Shown here in pieces: positions 22,054 through 33,990 of a DNA stretch of 64,000 bases (positions within the stretch are counted from its first letter, which is position 1; each line of letters starts with the position of its first letter). The stretch covers positions 6,459,501 through 6,523,500 of the forward strand of contig JAPYXD010000581.1 of assembly GCA_030998225.1 (NCBI GenBank), in the 5' to 3' direction. Source of the stretch: Diplolepis rosae. Its lineage: Eukaryota; Arthropoda; Insecta; Hymenoptera; Diplolepididae. The position numbers and the translations under genes were made by a program. The notes beneath the pieces are model-generated. The model saw nothing but the letters and a program-made list of their open reading frames with translations, ran no database searches and was not told where the DNA came from.

Positions 22054-23137
22054 TATACATCATTAAGCACAAAACTTCTCCAAAATATGAATAAAAAAAC
22101 ATATGAACAGCTTTCAGTTTCATATATCAAACAAGTTTTTATAATAATAATAAAGCATGATCGTGAAAAATATTTTTTAACCACAAATAAAACAGAGATA
22201 CACTAAATGCGAAGAAAATCTCGAAAATCTATAAAAATTTATGAATTTGAGGTTAGAATATTAACCGGTATACTCAAGAAAATTGTATTAATACATAATC
22301 GCACAAATATTTGAATGAACAAAAATAACAATATTCTACAATTGTTTACCTGTACAACTATATACCTGTGTCCCAAAAGGCGATTATATCCAACATTTTT
22401 TAACACTTTACTTCAAAATAAACATTTTGCAACATTTTTATTTTTCTGTTGCAGGCGCAGAAAGTTCAATTTATTCCATGGAATATATGGAAGCCCGAAG
22501 TGGGATTTTATTTTCCCCCGTTTATTTTTAGTTGACATTGATGATATTGTTTAATTAACAATGTTCACGTTTAAAACAAACATTTCGGGAACGGAACTTT
22601 GCAAAAGTGAGGTTATATACAGTTCTATGAGGCCGCCATCTTGGCACGTAATTTATTAGGTATTTTACCGGTTTTCTACGTAAAAAACCTCACTTAGGTA
22701 ATTTGCGTAAAAAACCTCGAGTTTCGCGTCACTGCACATCCCTGGTCTTCACGCTTAAAGTTGACCATTGGTTGGAGTGAGAAACAACTGTACTTTCATC
22801 TCACTCTAACAAATAGTCAATCCTGACGGTGAAGACATGGAAAGCGATGAACCACTGCACTGCCTTTAATGACAGGTATTATGTTTTTTTAATTTATTTT
22901 TAACGTAGAATAAGGATAAAATCATTTTGAATATTTATTTTGCCTCATACATGAGTTATAATGCTACTTTACGATAGCTTTACGATAGCTTTACGCTACA
23001 GCGTAAAGCTAGCGTTCAGCCAGTTCGCTAGGGTAAATAACATGATGTAAAATTCTTACATGTTTTTTTTTATTCCTAAAAAAAAATTTCCTTAAAACCA
23101 CCTTTTTTTCGAGCAATCCATGAGCGGACCCCCTTAA

Positions 23138-24037
23138 AGAACCGATACATGTATTTTCTTTAATAGAGAACAAAACTTTGAATTACGATTAGATTTCGTA
23201 ACTAAATACAATCATAAGATATCTTCAGCATTGCTTTCTTTAACAAAACGTATAGAACTATGATAGTCACTATTTAATATTCGTAATCTACATCTAACAG
23301 ATTGTTCCTCAGTGTAGGATTTTTATTTTATCTTCAGTGACACTCAAAAGAATTAATAATTTACAATAACGATAATAAATGCTGCCATTCAGTAAGAAGA
23401 TCAAACCATATATACATTTTTTCAAACAGTTAATCGCGTGAAGAATAATTCGAGAGATGAAATCTCTCCGGGGCCTCCTAAGCATATCTGATCCCTTGGC
23501 ACTACCGCGATCCGTGAAACATCTTGTTAGCTCACAATCAGTACAAACGGATAAAAGGTCTGCTCATAACGTGTGATTCAAAAGTACCCTGATGCTCTTA
23601 GATGAATCTCGATCTATATGGATTTATGGGTCAAGAAATATTTGCTGAATAATCAATGAACGTCGTCTTTGGGAGTGAAGGGAGTGACACGGGGTAAATG
23701 ATTTGGAATATTAAATATTAATGGAGTCCCTTTGAAAACATAACACTTTCAAATTACCAATATAGATTTGAACCTTAAAGAAGTTTAAGAAACCAGAAAG
23801 ATTCAAATAAAAAACAAAGTCATTTTGCATCAAGAAATCAGAGATTTTTACATTAATCTATCTCATCAAAGTTATTTCTCTCTGAAACTTATTAATCAAA
23901 TTTGATAAAAAAAGCATTTTCAATTTTGAAGATTAATTATCGATTATGAAAAACAAGATGGAACAAACATGATCCTATAGTGAATAAACTAGACAATCGT
24001 TTTTCAAAAATTTTCAAATTTTGTTTTTATACTCTCA
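23138..24037. other. Non-repetitive stretch
   Basis: The segment 23440-23710 is GC-richer and single-copy within the window; the rest is AT-rich. No recognisable protein. Confidence 0.4.
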
Positions 24038-24553
24038 TTAAGGGGCACAACTAGTTTAAAATTTTGAAAATTTCGATTTTTTTTTTGTTGCATTTTTCAA
24101 CAGCCCAGTAGGCGCTTTTCGAAGAAGAGGAAGGTGAATTGTATGGGCCTGGAATAGCAGATTAGCTCTAGGTATGATACTTAAAAATTTATAACAATGA
24201 AATCAGTACTTTTATCTTTAAACGCGTTTTTCTCAAAACTACATTTTTCAAATTTGCTGCAGCCGTAACTCGATAACAAATCATCCGATCGACTCCTTTG
24301 GTTTTTTTTATTTCAGGCACTGTAAAAGCGACAATCACTGCAGCAGTGGGAGAATTTTTTTTTTTTAAGACTCAGGAGATGGTGGATAACTTGCTGAAAA
24401 TCGAATATTTTCATTTGAAAACATTACTTTATATTCATTATTTATGCACAAATATATCTGCAAAATTTTAAAACATTCGATGCAATACTTCTTTTTTTTA
24501 AATTCACAAAAATCACCTTTTTTTCAGATGGTCAAACTAGTTGTGCCCCTTAA
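24038..24553 (+). mobile_element. TTAA-flanked non-autonomous element, full-length copy
   Basis: Starts TTAAGGGGCACAACTAGTTT and ends with its inverse at TTAA 24550-24553. Relatives lie at 210-430 (reverse, deleted), 21595-21657 (fragment) and 28226-28492 (missing the left half). At 516 bp with no transposase it looks like a MITE with TTAA target choice. Confidence 0.83.
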
Positions 24554-25339
24554 AGAATAAAAACAAACACAAAGAAACTCCTTTTTGTTGCCTTTTTAGC
24601 AGTTTATAGAAAAAAATAATAATAATAAAAAGTAATGAACTTCGAAGAACCTTCTTTTTAAAAAAATGTGAACTTTTCACTTAAATTTTTCGTTAGTCCT
24701 TTTAAGTACGAACAGCATGGTTTTTTTAAACAATTGACATTTTAAACAAAACTCAACAAAAAATCTGTAATTTCAAAATGTACCAGAATCTCTTTGAATT
24801 GACCTCGTATTCTATGTTATCGTAAAAATCAAAACTCGTAAATCTCGAAACGTCGACTTAGAAATTAAACGTCATTACAACACCGGAAAGGCCATTTATC
24901 TCTCTACTTATTTCAAAATTACCGGTAACATCTCTTGTACAATTTAAAAAATTAAATCCACAGCATTTTAAAAGGGAATATTGATACATTTAAAAAATGC
25001 AATCATAAAAATATCGATTTTTCGATTGCCTAGTCCCCTTAATATGAATCAGAGGTCATTCTTAGCCAAAGGCAAAGTGTGAAATGATCTATAACAAATT
25101 TGATATCTCGAGATTTAGTGTACCTAGGGATTAAAAAACTCACTGAACATCCAATTAACATATTCATTTTCTGATAGTCTATCAAGTTACCACTTGTGAT
25201 GAAGATATCCTTTGAATACTTTAATGTCTACATCTTCTCCAACTTCAATCTCGAGCCAAATAACATGATTTCATTACCATCGACAAGATCACACGACGCC
25301 TCTTGTTATATCTCTTCTCTTCGACATTATAACCAGTTT
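24554..25339. other. AT-rich stretch, nothing recognised
   Basis: No coding sequence, element end or repeat that I can support. Confidence 0.5.
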
Positions 25340-26110
25340 TGTCGTGATCCTATCTCCTGTTGATCAGACCCTTTCGCCCCTCTTACAACCTCACGAGCCA
25401 CTTATCTGGAGTCCTGCGAAGACGATTCTTGTCAACGGTATCACCCAGTAGAGGACAAAGTTCAGTTGCGCGAAATCTCCAGCCTTTTAAGTCCGTCAGG
25501 ATCTTGAGGGTTGCTTTTTGTTACTCTCATCTATCAAGCAGTGATAGCGAATTCTCTGACCAATCGTCGTCATCCTTGAGCAAGCAAAGCCACTGGTAGC
25601 CAGGTTCTTCTGGTATCTTCTTGGCTGTGCTAAGCACAGTGGGGTCTCTTTCTTATTCTAAGTGCGGCCAACAAAATGAGCAAAAAGAGTGAAGCCAAGA
25701 GTGAAGGAGAGAAAACATCGAAGAGATAAGAAGAGAGAAAATTGAAGAGAGCCTGATCTTATCTCTGTGGTGAGAGATAAAAGCTAAAGTCAGACCACTA
25801 GGATGATACCGTACGAGAGTGTCAGGATGGTTGAAGTCTTGAGTCGGTTCGAGGCCGGCGGGCCCGTGGAATGCGGTGACCAGCAGGCCCAGTCAGACCC
25901 AGAACAACTGGCTCAACCTAACCTTACCTCCTTACGTATGGCCCAATCGAGGGACAGTGACGTGCCCCCCGCAGAGTCCTGCTCGCTAACCATTTTATTC
26001 TATATGCTGTGTGTTGAAGTATTTTGTATTCTGGAGTCTGTATTCTACATGCAAGAACGATTTCGACTTCTTTCCTTTATGTCGTTCGTCCTCACCTTCT
26101 TATGACGAGA
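25340..26110. other. GC-richer island with two weak open frames
   Basis: Open frames run at 25360-25599 (79 codons) and 25803-26105 (100 codons) on the plus strand. The second has a polar first half rich in Gln, Ser and Pro and a hydrophobic second half, but resembles no family I know, and its last part uses ordinary AT-rich composition. It could be part of a transcribed leader, a conserved non-coding block or chance. Confidence 0.28.
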
Positions 26111-27204
26111 CTGCCTGTATTCTTCTCCGAAATTATTGAAGACATTAAGTCTCCCTGGGAGGACATAAGTCATCACCGAATACACTAAACGATCCTCAAT
26201 TTTGTTCCATGTTTATTTTCGGTAATAATCGTTTGTTCCCTGTTACAAAAAAGGTTCTGGGCCTCAAGGATGGATCATCACTGCTGGAAGTAAAAGGATG
26301 GGTAAATCTCAGAATAAAGAAAAGGTGGAGGAGAATTTAAATAGATGGAAAATTTACGCGAATACAAGATACTATCACAAACTTGCTTGGATACAAAAGA
26401 TTGATTGATAGAAGTTTAAACAAAGAAGGAGGGAAAAGATTTATCTGGACAGGTGATAAACAAAGGAAAAAAATTGGCTAGGTGAACGAGCGAATCAAAA
26501 GTATATTGAAATCAAAGAATCTAGATTACCAGATTATATGCACGGAACAAAATTAATAACTATTTCAATAAAATACATAAGAAACGAATTAGTCAAAGAA
26601 ATAAAATATTTGATTTACGTATCATATTTACTAAAATGACTGCAAATTCCTTTTGCATTAAGTCTATCGTAATACTGCAATTAGCTTTATTTTGTATGTT
26701 TTACTAATTGAGACAAATGATTATTTGCTAAAATTATTCAAATTCATAATATCATTGAATGGCACATAGAATTTACTTAAAATAGTGCAATATCGTTGGA
26801 TCAAGTATTGTCTAAACTCGAAATGCCTAATGAAATAGACAACATCGCAAATTGAAAATGTCAGACGAAATGAAAGTGACATGTACCCTGACTAAAATCT
26901 AACCTTTTCATTTTAAAATCTTTGAACTGATGATATTTATTATATTATTTTCTACGTTCTTGTGACCATAAAAATTAATTTGAAGTTTATAATATTATCC
27001 GAGAATAATAACGACATTCATCCAGAATATTGTAATAATTTAAATAATAATTTATTTATTTTCAAGATTATACCAAACAGAAACTTTATTTGAAATTTTA
27101 TATTCCTTTAAGATAATACTAACTCTCTTATGGAATACGATAAAAATAATTTCAACATAAATATCATTGTATTTCTGATCTAAAAAAAATCGTTAACCAG
27201 CCTA
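26111..27204. other. AT-rich stretch, nothing recognised
   Basis: An isolated GCACGGAACAAAATTAATAA near 26540 resembles the CAC-type ends seen elsewhere, but no partner was found. No coding sequence. Confidence 0.45.
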
Positions 27205-28141
27205 CACTGTAAACAAAATGATTGAAAATTACCACATCAATCAGTGGACATACAGATAACTCTGATTAATCGAGGTCATATTACCAAAATGGTGTGAAAG
27301 TAATTGGAAAGTTGAAAATTACACTCGGAGATGAAAATTCCCGTAACATCATTTTCAGACAGTGTACTTTTACGTTCCCGATATAAAATTCAACTCTCAG
27401 TGTAAAATGGCAGAGGTGTATTTCATTGTGCATGCGCTAGGCTATCACAAGGATTTTAACATTGAAAAATATTTCACAAAGATATCTACGATTTCATACA
27501 AATTTTATATGACGGATAAAAAAAATCTAAGGAATGACCACAAATCGTGAAAATACATACATAACCTTAAAATTTACAAGCCGCATAATCTCTAATTCTA
27601 CGGCCTCGTGACAACCCTACTTCTACACAATCTTAACTACTTACCGTATTTCTTATTTGCATATCACATTACATAGAAGAAACAAATATTTTATATCTTG
27701 TGAATAGTAATGAAAACAGGCGTCAACCGGCGCGCCTTTTGTTCTTGTCGTGCGCCAATATCGCAGCGCCACGATCCACGAAACGTTTAACGCTGGAATT
27801 ACAAATAAATTGTGGTAAAATTCCTGTCATTCTACTATTTTACACTTTTCTTGTAATGTGGATTACATTACATTTAGTGAATTTAAAGAAATCTTGCAAA
27901 AATGCACAATAATATCAGTTAGAGTATGGTTGAAATTCACCACACTAATCGTAGTTATCTTTATGTCCACTGATTCATCATAGTAATTTTACAGTTTTAG
28001 GATAAAATTAATATAGCTATTGTTAAATTCCACAGTTAATGGCTACAATTTTATAAAAAACTTGTAAAATTAACCCATTAATCATAGTAAAACAATTAAT
28101 TAAAAACCGACTTGTAATTTTCAACCAGTTTTTTCACAGTG
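27205..28141. mobile_element. CAC-ended subterminal-repeat element (TTGAAAATTAC word)
   Basis: The ends are CACTGTAAACAAAATG and, inverted, CACTGTGAAAAAACTG, each followed within a few bases by GTTGAAAATTAC-type sequence; TA flanks both sides (27203-27204, 28142-28143). Inverted internal pairs include CAGTGGACATA...GATAACT and ACTAATCG...ATGTCCACTG. Open frames of 62 and 70 codons inside are unrecognised. Confidence 0.65.
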
Positions 28142-28225
28142 TATGAAAAACTCACAGTAACGAATTTCATTTCTTATGATTATCTCTCTCTTAATTAAAT
28201 TTTTTTCTAATTGCTGATCACAGTA

Positions 28226-28492
28226 TGGGCCTGGAATAGCAGATTAACTCTAGGTATCATACTTAAACACTGCAGTAGTGGCGGAACTTTTTTTTTTTGA
28301 AGACTCAGGAGATGGTGGATAACTTGCTGAAAATCGAATATTTTCATTTGAAAACATTACTGTGGGTAATTATTTAATTATTTATGCACACATATATCTG
28401 CAAAATTTTAAAACATTCGATGCAATACTTTTTTTTTTAAATTCACAATAATCACCTGTTTTTCAGACGGTCAAACTAGTTGTGTCCCTTAA
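28226..28492 (+). mobile_element. TTAA element, partial copy
   Basis: Begins within the element (ATGGGCCTGGAATAGCAGAT), skips the segment containing ATCCGATCGACTCC, then follows 24340-24553 closely to the right end and TTAA at 28489-28492. The left terminus is missing. Confidence 0.78.
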
Positions 28493-29132
28493 TTCAACAT
28501 TTAAAAAAAATTTCCGAATACTCTTCAATACTTTCTGGAAGGATTGAAAATTACGACGCTCCACTCCATTCAATAATATTATTTTTTATATTTTTTTATT
28601 CGATATTTTTCACGTAAATTTTAATTAAAAAGCATTTTAAAACACTTTATTCATTATTTTACTTCATTAGGTTTAATTCACACACATGAATTTTCAATGG
28701 TACATGGTTTTATACCTGATTGAATCCGATTTATAAATCGGTTTCAATGATGTTTTTGAAATGGGGTCAATCGGATTAATCGGGTCCAATTGTTTTTTAC
28801 TACAAGGGTTTCGACCCTTGTCACGCAATATACTATTTCGTAGCAACTCTTGAGAATTTGATTTGATGTAACTGTAAAACGGGTTGAAACCGCGATTTTT
28901 AACATTACTTTTAAAGTTGTAATCCTAGGGTTGGAAAACTCAGTTTCAACCCGCTCTACAGATACCGAAAATCGGATTTTCAGAAGAGGCACTATGAAAA
29001 GTAAGCCTTCTTATCGGGTTGTTCGTTTGGTATATCGTAATTTCGCCCTTAGATTTGTTATTTTTCTCGTATTTCTGATTAATTAAATTAAGATCAATAT
29101 ATTATAACAAAAACTCACTCCGAGGGAATCAT
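28493..29132. other. AT-rich stretch with an inverted-word patch at 28718-28990
   Basis: The patch repeats ATTGAATCCGATT, GGGTTTCGACCC and GGGTTGAAACC in both orientations, like the interiors of the CAC-ended elements, but no matching terminus was identified. Confidence 0.4.
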
Positions 29133-29950
29133 CACTGAGAAAAATAGATACTAAAAATGAGATACTAGAAACTTGGATATTACCTCATATAATCTAGATT
29201 ATACTACATAATATCTAGTATATTCTCTTAAATATACGAGATATTAATGACCAATAACAGATTATATTCGAAATTTACAATATTATATATTAAAGTTTAA
29301 TATCTAAGATGTTACAAACAGTAGCGTGCACGTACCTGAGGAAAAGTCACGTGATCAGAGTCTTTGAATTTCATATAATTTGTCTTTCGCGCTCGCCCAT
29401 AGCTTTTCTGGTCGGGTGGTTTATGGTTTCGACACTGAATTAATAATGTTGTGTCTATATGAAGTTTTGAAGTGTCATCTTTAAAGAAATTTCAAATTGC
29501 CAGTACTGAAATCAGTAAGTATCTATCTATATAAATATGTCATTCGTATTCCTTCAATCTTTTAAATGAATTTTCTAACCTCTCAATAACACGTTTTCTA
29601 TATAGCCGTTTTCAAATTCAACTTCAAATCGGAATTTGCTTACTGGAATTCCTAATAGGTCCAAATGTTTACAATTATGTTAAACGTTTTTATAATCTCC
29701 ATTTATCAACAGGTTGCCTTGCCTTTGACTTTCGACATATGTGCAAACAGAGAAAGAGCACTAGTGATTGTCATTAAAACCTATTTGAGATATTACAGTT
29801 TATTATCTCAAATACTATGTCCCAAAATCTAGTGTATTTCAGTTTAACATCTGAGATATTTCAAATTAACATATTGGGTTGTTTAGTTTAATATCTTAGA
29901 TATTGCGAATATATCAAGATATAGCGATTTATTATCTATTTTTCTCCGTG
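29133..29950. mobile_element. CAC-ended subterminal-repeat element (AATATCTAGATATT word), copy 1
   Basis: The ends are CACTGAGAAAAATAGAT and, inverted, CACGGAGAAAAATAGAT. AT flanks both sides. The self-complementary words ATATCTAGATATT, AATATCTNAGATATT and TCTGAGATATTTC recur near both ends. The centre shares GTGATCA and TCGCGCTC phrases with 61974-62905, so these are two diverged copies of one family. No transposase. Confidence 0.72.
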
Positions 29951-32640
29951 ATCAGGACATAGTATTAATTCACTACACTTGAAGAAAGCGAAATCAATAA
30001 GATTATGTATTGAATCGTATAAATCGACGTGTCTTGTGAAATATTAATTTTTGTTTAGTATGTAAAACCATTATGAAGAACATGTTGGAAAGATCACTGG
30101 TCATTAATTTTTATAGTCATATTTTTTAAAATTTGTTTAAAAGTCCATATTTTGTACGACTTTTATAGTCACATTAATAATTTTTTTCTATCTTAGTTAC
30201 ATTTAAATATGAGGATATATTATGATTTAAATGCGTCTCTTTTTCCACAGAAATATTTCAAATTAAAAAAAAATTATATTAGATATTGTCACTAATGTGC
30301 GTCTAAAATATATATATTAATGGTACAAAACTAACGTTCGCAAAACGTCGTGTCAAATGTATGAATGCCTCATTTCACCCTAATTAAAATTTTTACCTAT
30401 TGGTAAATGAATGTCAGAAGCAGAAGTGAAGAAATCAAGGATACCTCAGTTGACCCGCCTAACCCGTCCTGCACCACCTTCTCCTCTATTGATTGAGGAC
30501 ATTCTCCAACATTTAAATAAATTCTAAAACTTTCCTGAAATTCAGGAGACAAAAATAGTTTGCATACCTTAACCAAGGGTTTTAAAGCGGGTGAGTTTAT
30601 TGATTGAAAAAATCCTCACGTACGGTGTTTCATTCATAATTCGAGACGATTATCATACACAAGCAATAGATTCCGATTCCCCATTATTTGACGTTCTCGA
30701 AGAAAGTCCGACGACGTATTTAAATCTTGATTTAGTCTCGGATTTAATCTTGGGACGTTATTACCTTCTTCGATCGTATCTCATCACTATGATGACTTTC
30801 CTGAAAGCTCGAATCTCGGGTCAAACTTCGAGGCGTCGTTAAAGGCCATAACGAACGTAGTTAATATAATTAGTTACCAACAGATTCACGCTTATTGCAC
30901 AACAAACGGATTATCCTCTCGGAGCCAGCCATTCTTAGTTCGAATTTATTAAACGTTCCTGGACACCCTGTGGACCGCATCCGCAGGTATTTCCACAATA
31001 CAGTGTCAACTCTTAGGTAGCATAGCCGGATTATGGGTCGTTAAAAGTCCCTGGTGTTATTAAAAGTCAAAATAAAACCGGTTATCGCTAAACATCGCCA
31101 TCTTATTAAGGTCGGTAGTTTCTCAGTTTGGGAACCTTTACTTCTTGATCGAAAATTTACTTATTAAGTACACGAAGAAACTTTTTATGATGAAGTTCAT
31201 TAGAACTGATATTATATTTTAGTATGTTACACTTCTAATTTAGGGGAATTCATACACTATTCTGAATATTGGTATTGCCACTATTAGAAGGCAAATTTTG
31301 TACTCCTTTCCCAATAAGAGAAATATAATATCATATAAATAAGCATAAAATTATTATTAAGTGGTATAGGCTATATTAAAGTTTTTGAGTCATTCCGTAA
31401 TCAGTATCATATTTTGAATCCCAAAGATTGACATTATTGTTAATTTTATTTACCTACAGCATAATAGATATGTGTAACATACATTATTTTTTCTCATGCA
31501 TGCACTGAAATGGACACTTTTTTTGCCTGAAACGAAACACACGAAAAATCTTAGTAAGAATATTCGACAAAGACAATTTTGCACTAATTGTAGGTTATCA
31601 CAACATTGAAGTTGGATGCTCATGCTTTCAAGTTTTCGCAATGAACTTACCTTTTGGTTCGTTAGATGGCAACACTTGATGGCGCAAAAAATAACAAAAA
31701 AATCACGGTGCTAAGACAAATCACGCAATTGTTCCCTCATAAGCATGAGAAAAATAATATTATTTGTAATAGACTATGTTAAAAATCATACGCTATACTG
31801 AAAGTGAATTGTTCTCCGCAAACATTAAGGGCATGTGATACTTGAAAAAAGTAGCAAGTTCATGTGAACAATTTGGTCCAGTTTCTACATGTTTGTCTCG
31901 AAAATACATAAAATTATTTCTTTAAAATTTGGAAAATGATAGAGAAGATAAAAACTGACACCGATAGACTACTTTTGGTTTTGAAAATGAAAATAAAATT
32001 TCCAATATATTTTGCTAAAACTGAACTTTTAAAACCGCTAAATTTCAAATGCACTCGAGATTCCCTCCAACGAAAAGCTCTAGCTTCGGAATGTTCTCTG
32101 CAACGAGTGCAAGAGGGAACCCCTCTATACCCTACTTGTTGTTATGCGCGTTACTGTTTTAAATTCAGACGCGCTTTACCCCATAGTAGTGGGGGAAGAG
32201 AGGTCGATCAGATGCTCGTTGTAGGGAACGGTGACACGTTCGTATAATAGAACGCTCGTTGGAGGGAATTTCTAGTGTATTAGCCTGAATAAGTTCGGCT
32301 ACTATCAAAAGCACTCCGAAGTTTTAACATTTTCAATGCTAATCTTCGATGTTCATGTTTTTAATTCATACTATTCTAAATTAGAGTAAGCCACACTTTC
32401 GACTCTTTTTTTATGTATCCATATTCACCATGTTAAATTTTCGTAAACTTCTGTCATTTTATGTTACTTCAACTGTTCATAAATAGAATTATTTTTTTTA
32501 TCGTTTCTTAACACCCACTTACAATATCTCTTAGTCCCAAATTCTTGAGCTTGAATACTAATTTATTGCATTGTCCATTCTAATTCTTACCCTTCTAGAG
32601 TATTAATAATAAATGTGGAAATTTTTAATTATATTAATCT
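29951..32640. other. Mostly non-repetitive stretch with a GC-richer block
   Basis: The block at about 30560-31130 is GC-richer, lacks repeats and contains homeodomain-like TAATTAG sites, so it is a candidate regulatory region. An 83-codon open frame at 30591-30842 and a 103-codon frame at 31936-32247 resemble no known protein. The remainder is AT-rich. Confidence 0.35.
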
Positions 32641-32925
32641 AATTAATTAGTTAAGTTTGAAATTTTTGTCACTGCCTACATTATCGGAGGATCACTAGTC
32701 GCGTAACAGATAGGATACGTTGTCGACAGGTGTCCTCGTAGACAATTTCAAACTTTTATATCGCAAATAATGCAAATAAATTCAATATTCAAAGAATTTA
32801 AAAAATCTTTCTGTTGAAAATTGACGCTTTCGACTGCGCTGGGATTCGAGCCCAGGTCTTTCGATTGCCGGTCGACTGCTCTAACCACTGAGCTACACAG
32901 GCGTCCGACATCTCTTTCTCCTGTG
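32641..32925 (-). mobile_element. tRNA-derived SINE, near full length
   Basis: Read on the minus strand: the head GACGCCTGTGTAGCTCAGTG (A box) and GGGCTCGAATCCC (B box), then GCGTC, and a ~170-bp body ending in AAACTTAACTAATTAATT. A loose tRNA cloverleaf can be drawn, but the anticodon loop has C instead of the invariant U before the anticodon, arguing against a working tRNA. Pol III transcription from the internal boxes is expected for such elements. Confidence 0.82.
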
Positions 32926-33896
32926 AAAAATTAACACTGTACTACATATTTCCCTAAAGTAGAACAGTAAAATGCTAAACTTTTCTACTGATTATAATAA
33001 ATGTTGATATACAAATTTTCTCCGCGTAAACATTGATAAAATAGGCTTGAGTCCCTTTTATGGTTCCTAAAAATGTAAAGACTATACTCATATTAATTAT
33101 CAATCCTTGTCATTTTGTAGTTTCATCATAAAAACTTTTTTTCGCTAATTCGTTTTTTATTTATTATAAAAAATATTTAGAACACAACAAATTATATGAC
33201 TGAAGATCAGATCGTAGTGATTTTTGGTTGATGAAATTCTTATTTTTTGGGGGGTTCCGGCGTCCCTTAAAAATTTTAAAATGATGTTTGTAGGGATGAA
33301 TTTTTTTTGGGTATGTGTACCAATTTAGTAAATCTTGAATTTCGGATCGTAAAATTGGTGAGTCGAGGATGGCGGTAATAATACAAATGACTGGTGGTAA
33401 GAATCGAGAAGGCAGTAGATAACGAAGATGATGACAGCAACGATGATTTAATACTGCGTGCCAGTTAATGGTCGAAAGCCTCGGCTCGGAGCTATTCTTC
33501 AGGACCATTCACAACACTATGGTGTATGCCCCCCGCGGACATCACCTCGATAGCTTGCCCATCTCGCCAATTCATTTCCACTTGCTTGGCGTTAGGTTTG
33601 GTTTATAGTAGCATTTACAATTATAATCGGCCAATCCAAAAGACGAAAAAAAAACCAATCTCCAGACAAGTTTCATCGCTTCTTGTTATCCACAAGCTAT
33701 TTATAAAAATATTACATTCAAAATAAATTCCACACTGGGAATCTACAAACAACCAATAGTTCTGAAAATTTGCTTAGTTACGCTGAACTAAACTTTAATT
33801 GAATCAAATAAATTACACAAAGTTTATGTTTGAATAAATAATATTCTAACTTTATATCTAGTAGGATCGAAACTATAGTTTTCAAAATAGAATTTT
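32926..33896. other. AT-rich stretch, nothing recognised
   Basis: A 114-codon minus-strand frame (33164-33508) and a 66-codon plus frame have no family resemblance. The part from 33350 to 33610 is somewhat GC-richer. Confidence 0.42.
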
Positions 33897-33990
33897 AAAA
33901 TCTTTCTGTGGAAAAAAAGACGCTTTCGACTGCGCTGGGATTCGAGCCCGGGTCTTTCGATTGCCTGTTGACTTCAAACTCACCTAATTA
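33897..33990 (-). mobile_element. SINE fragment
   Basis: Contains the GACTGCGCTGGGATTCGAGC B-box region and the adjoining AAGACGC and CAGAAAGAT sequence. It then jumps at about 33972 to the far end of the body (TTCAAACTCACCTAATTAAT), so the D-arm side and most of the body are missing. Confidence 0.8.

Larger units (their letters stand above)
21030..22744. mobile_element. Non-autonomous hAT element nested in the TTAA element
   Basis: The 8-bp sequence GTCTTCAC is duplicated exactly on both sides (21022-21029 and 22745-22752). The termini are CAGAGTTG and, inverted, CAGGGATG, which fit hAT ends. Subterminal words GTAATTTACGTAG and GGTAAAATACCTA recur at both ends in opposite orientation. Interior open frames are at most 79 codons and unrecognised, so no transposase is present. 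The 1.7-kb interior contains a piece of the TTAAGGGGCAC element (21595-21657) and a separate hairpin (21848-22053). Confidence 0.87.
20171..23137. mobile_element. TTAA-flanked palindromic element (~3 kb with nested hAT)
   Basis: The ends read TTAAGGGGG then CCGCTCATGG in both orientations, between TTAA at 20171 and TTAA at 23134. Inside, a long inverted repeat pairs about 20790-21029 with 22753-23030 (GCTAGCTTTAC, AGTAGCATTATAACTCATG, ACATAATACCTGTCATT and AGTGGTTCA recur inverted). The central loop is occupied by the hAT element at 21030-22744. A smaller inverted pair (CACAAAGTAGACCTATAA) lies at 20448-20605. No transposase is encoded. Confidence 0.75.

Noticed and set aside
24848..24866. 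Further hammerhead from CGAAACGTCG
   Set aside because: No CTGANGA box or stem II upstream.
33164..33508. 114-codon minus frame
   Set aside because: No domain or codon bias that sets it apart from the AT-rich surroundings.
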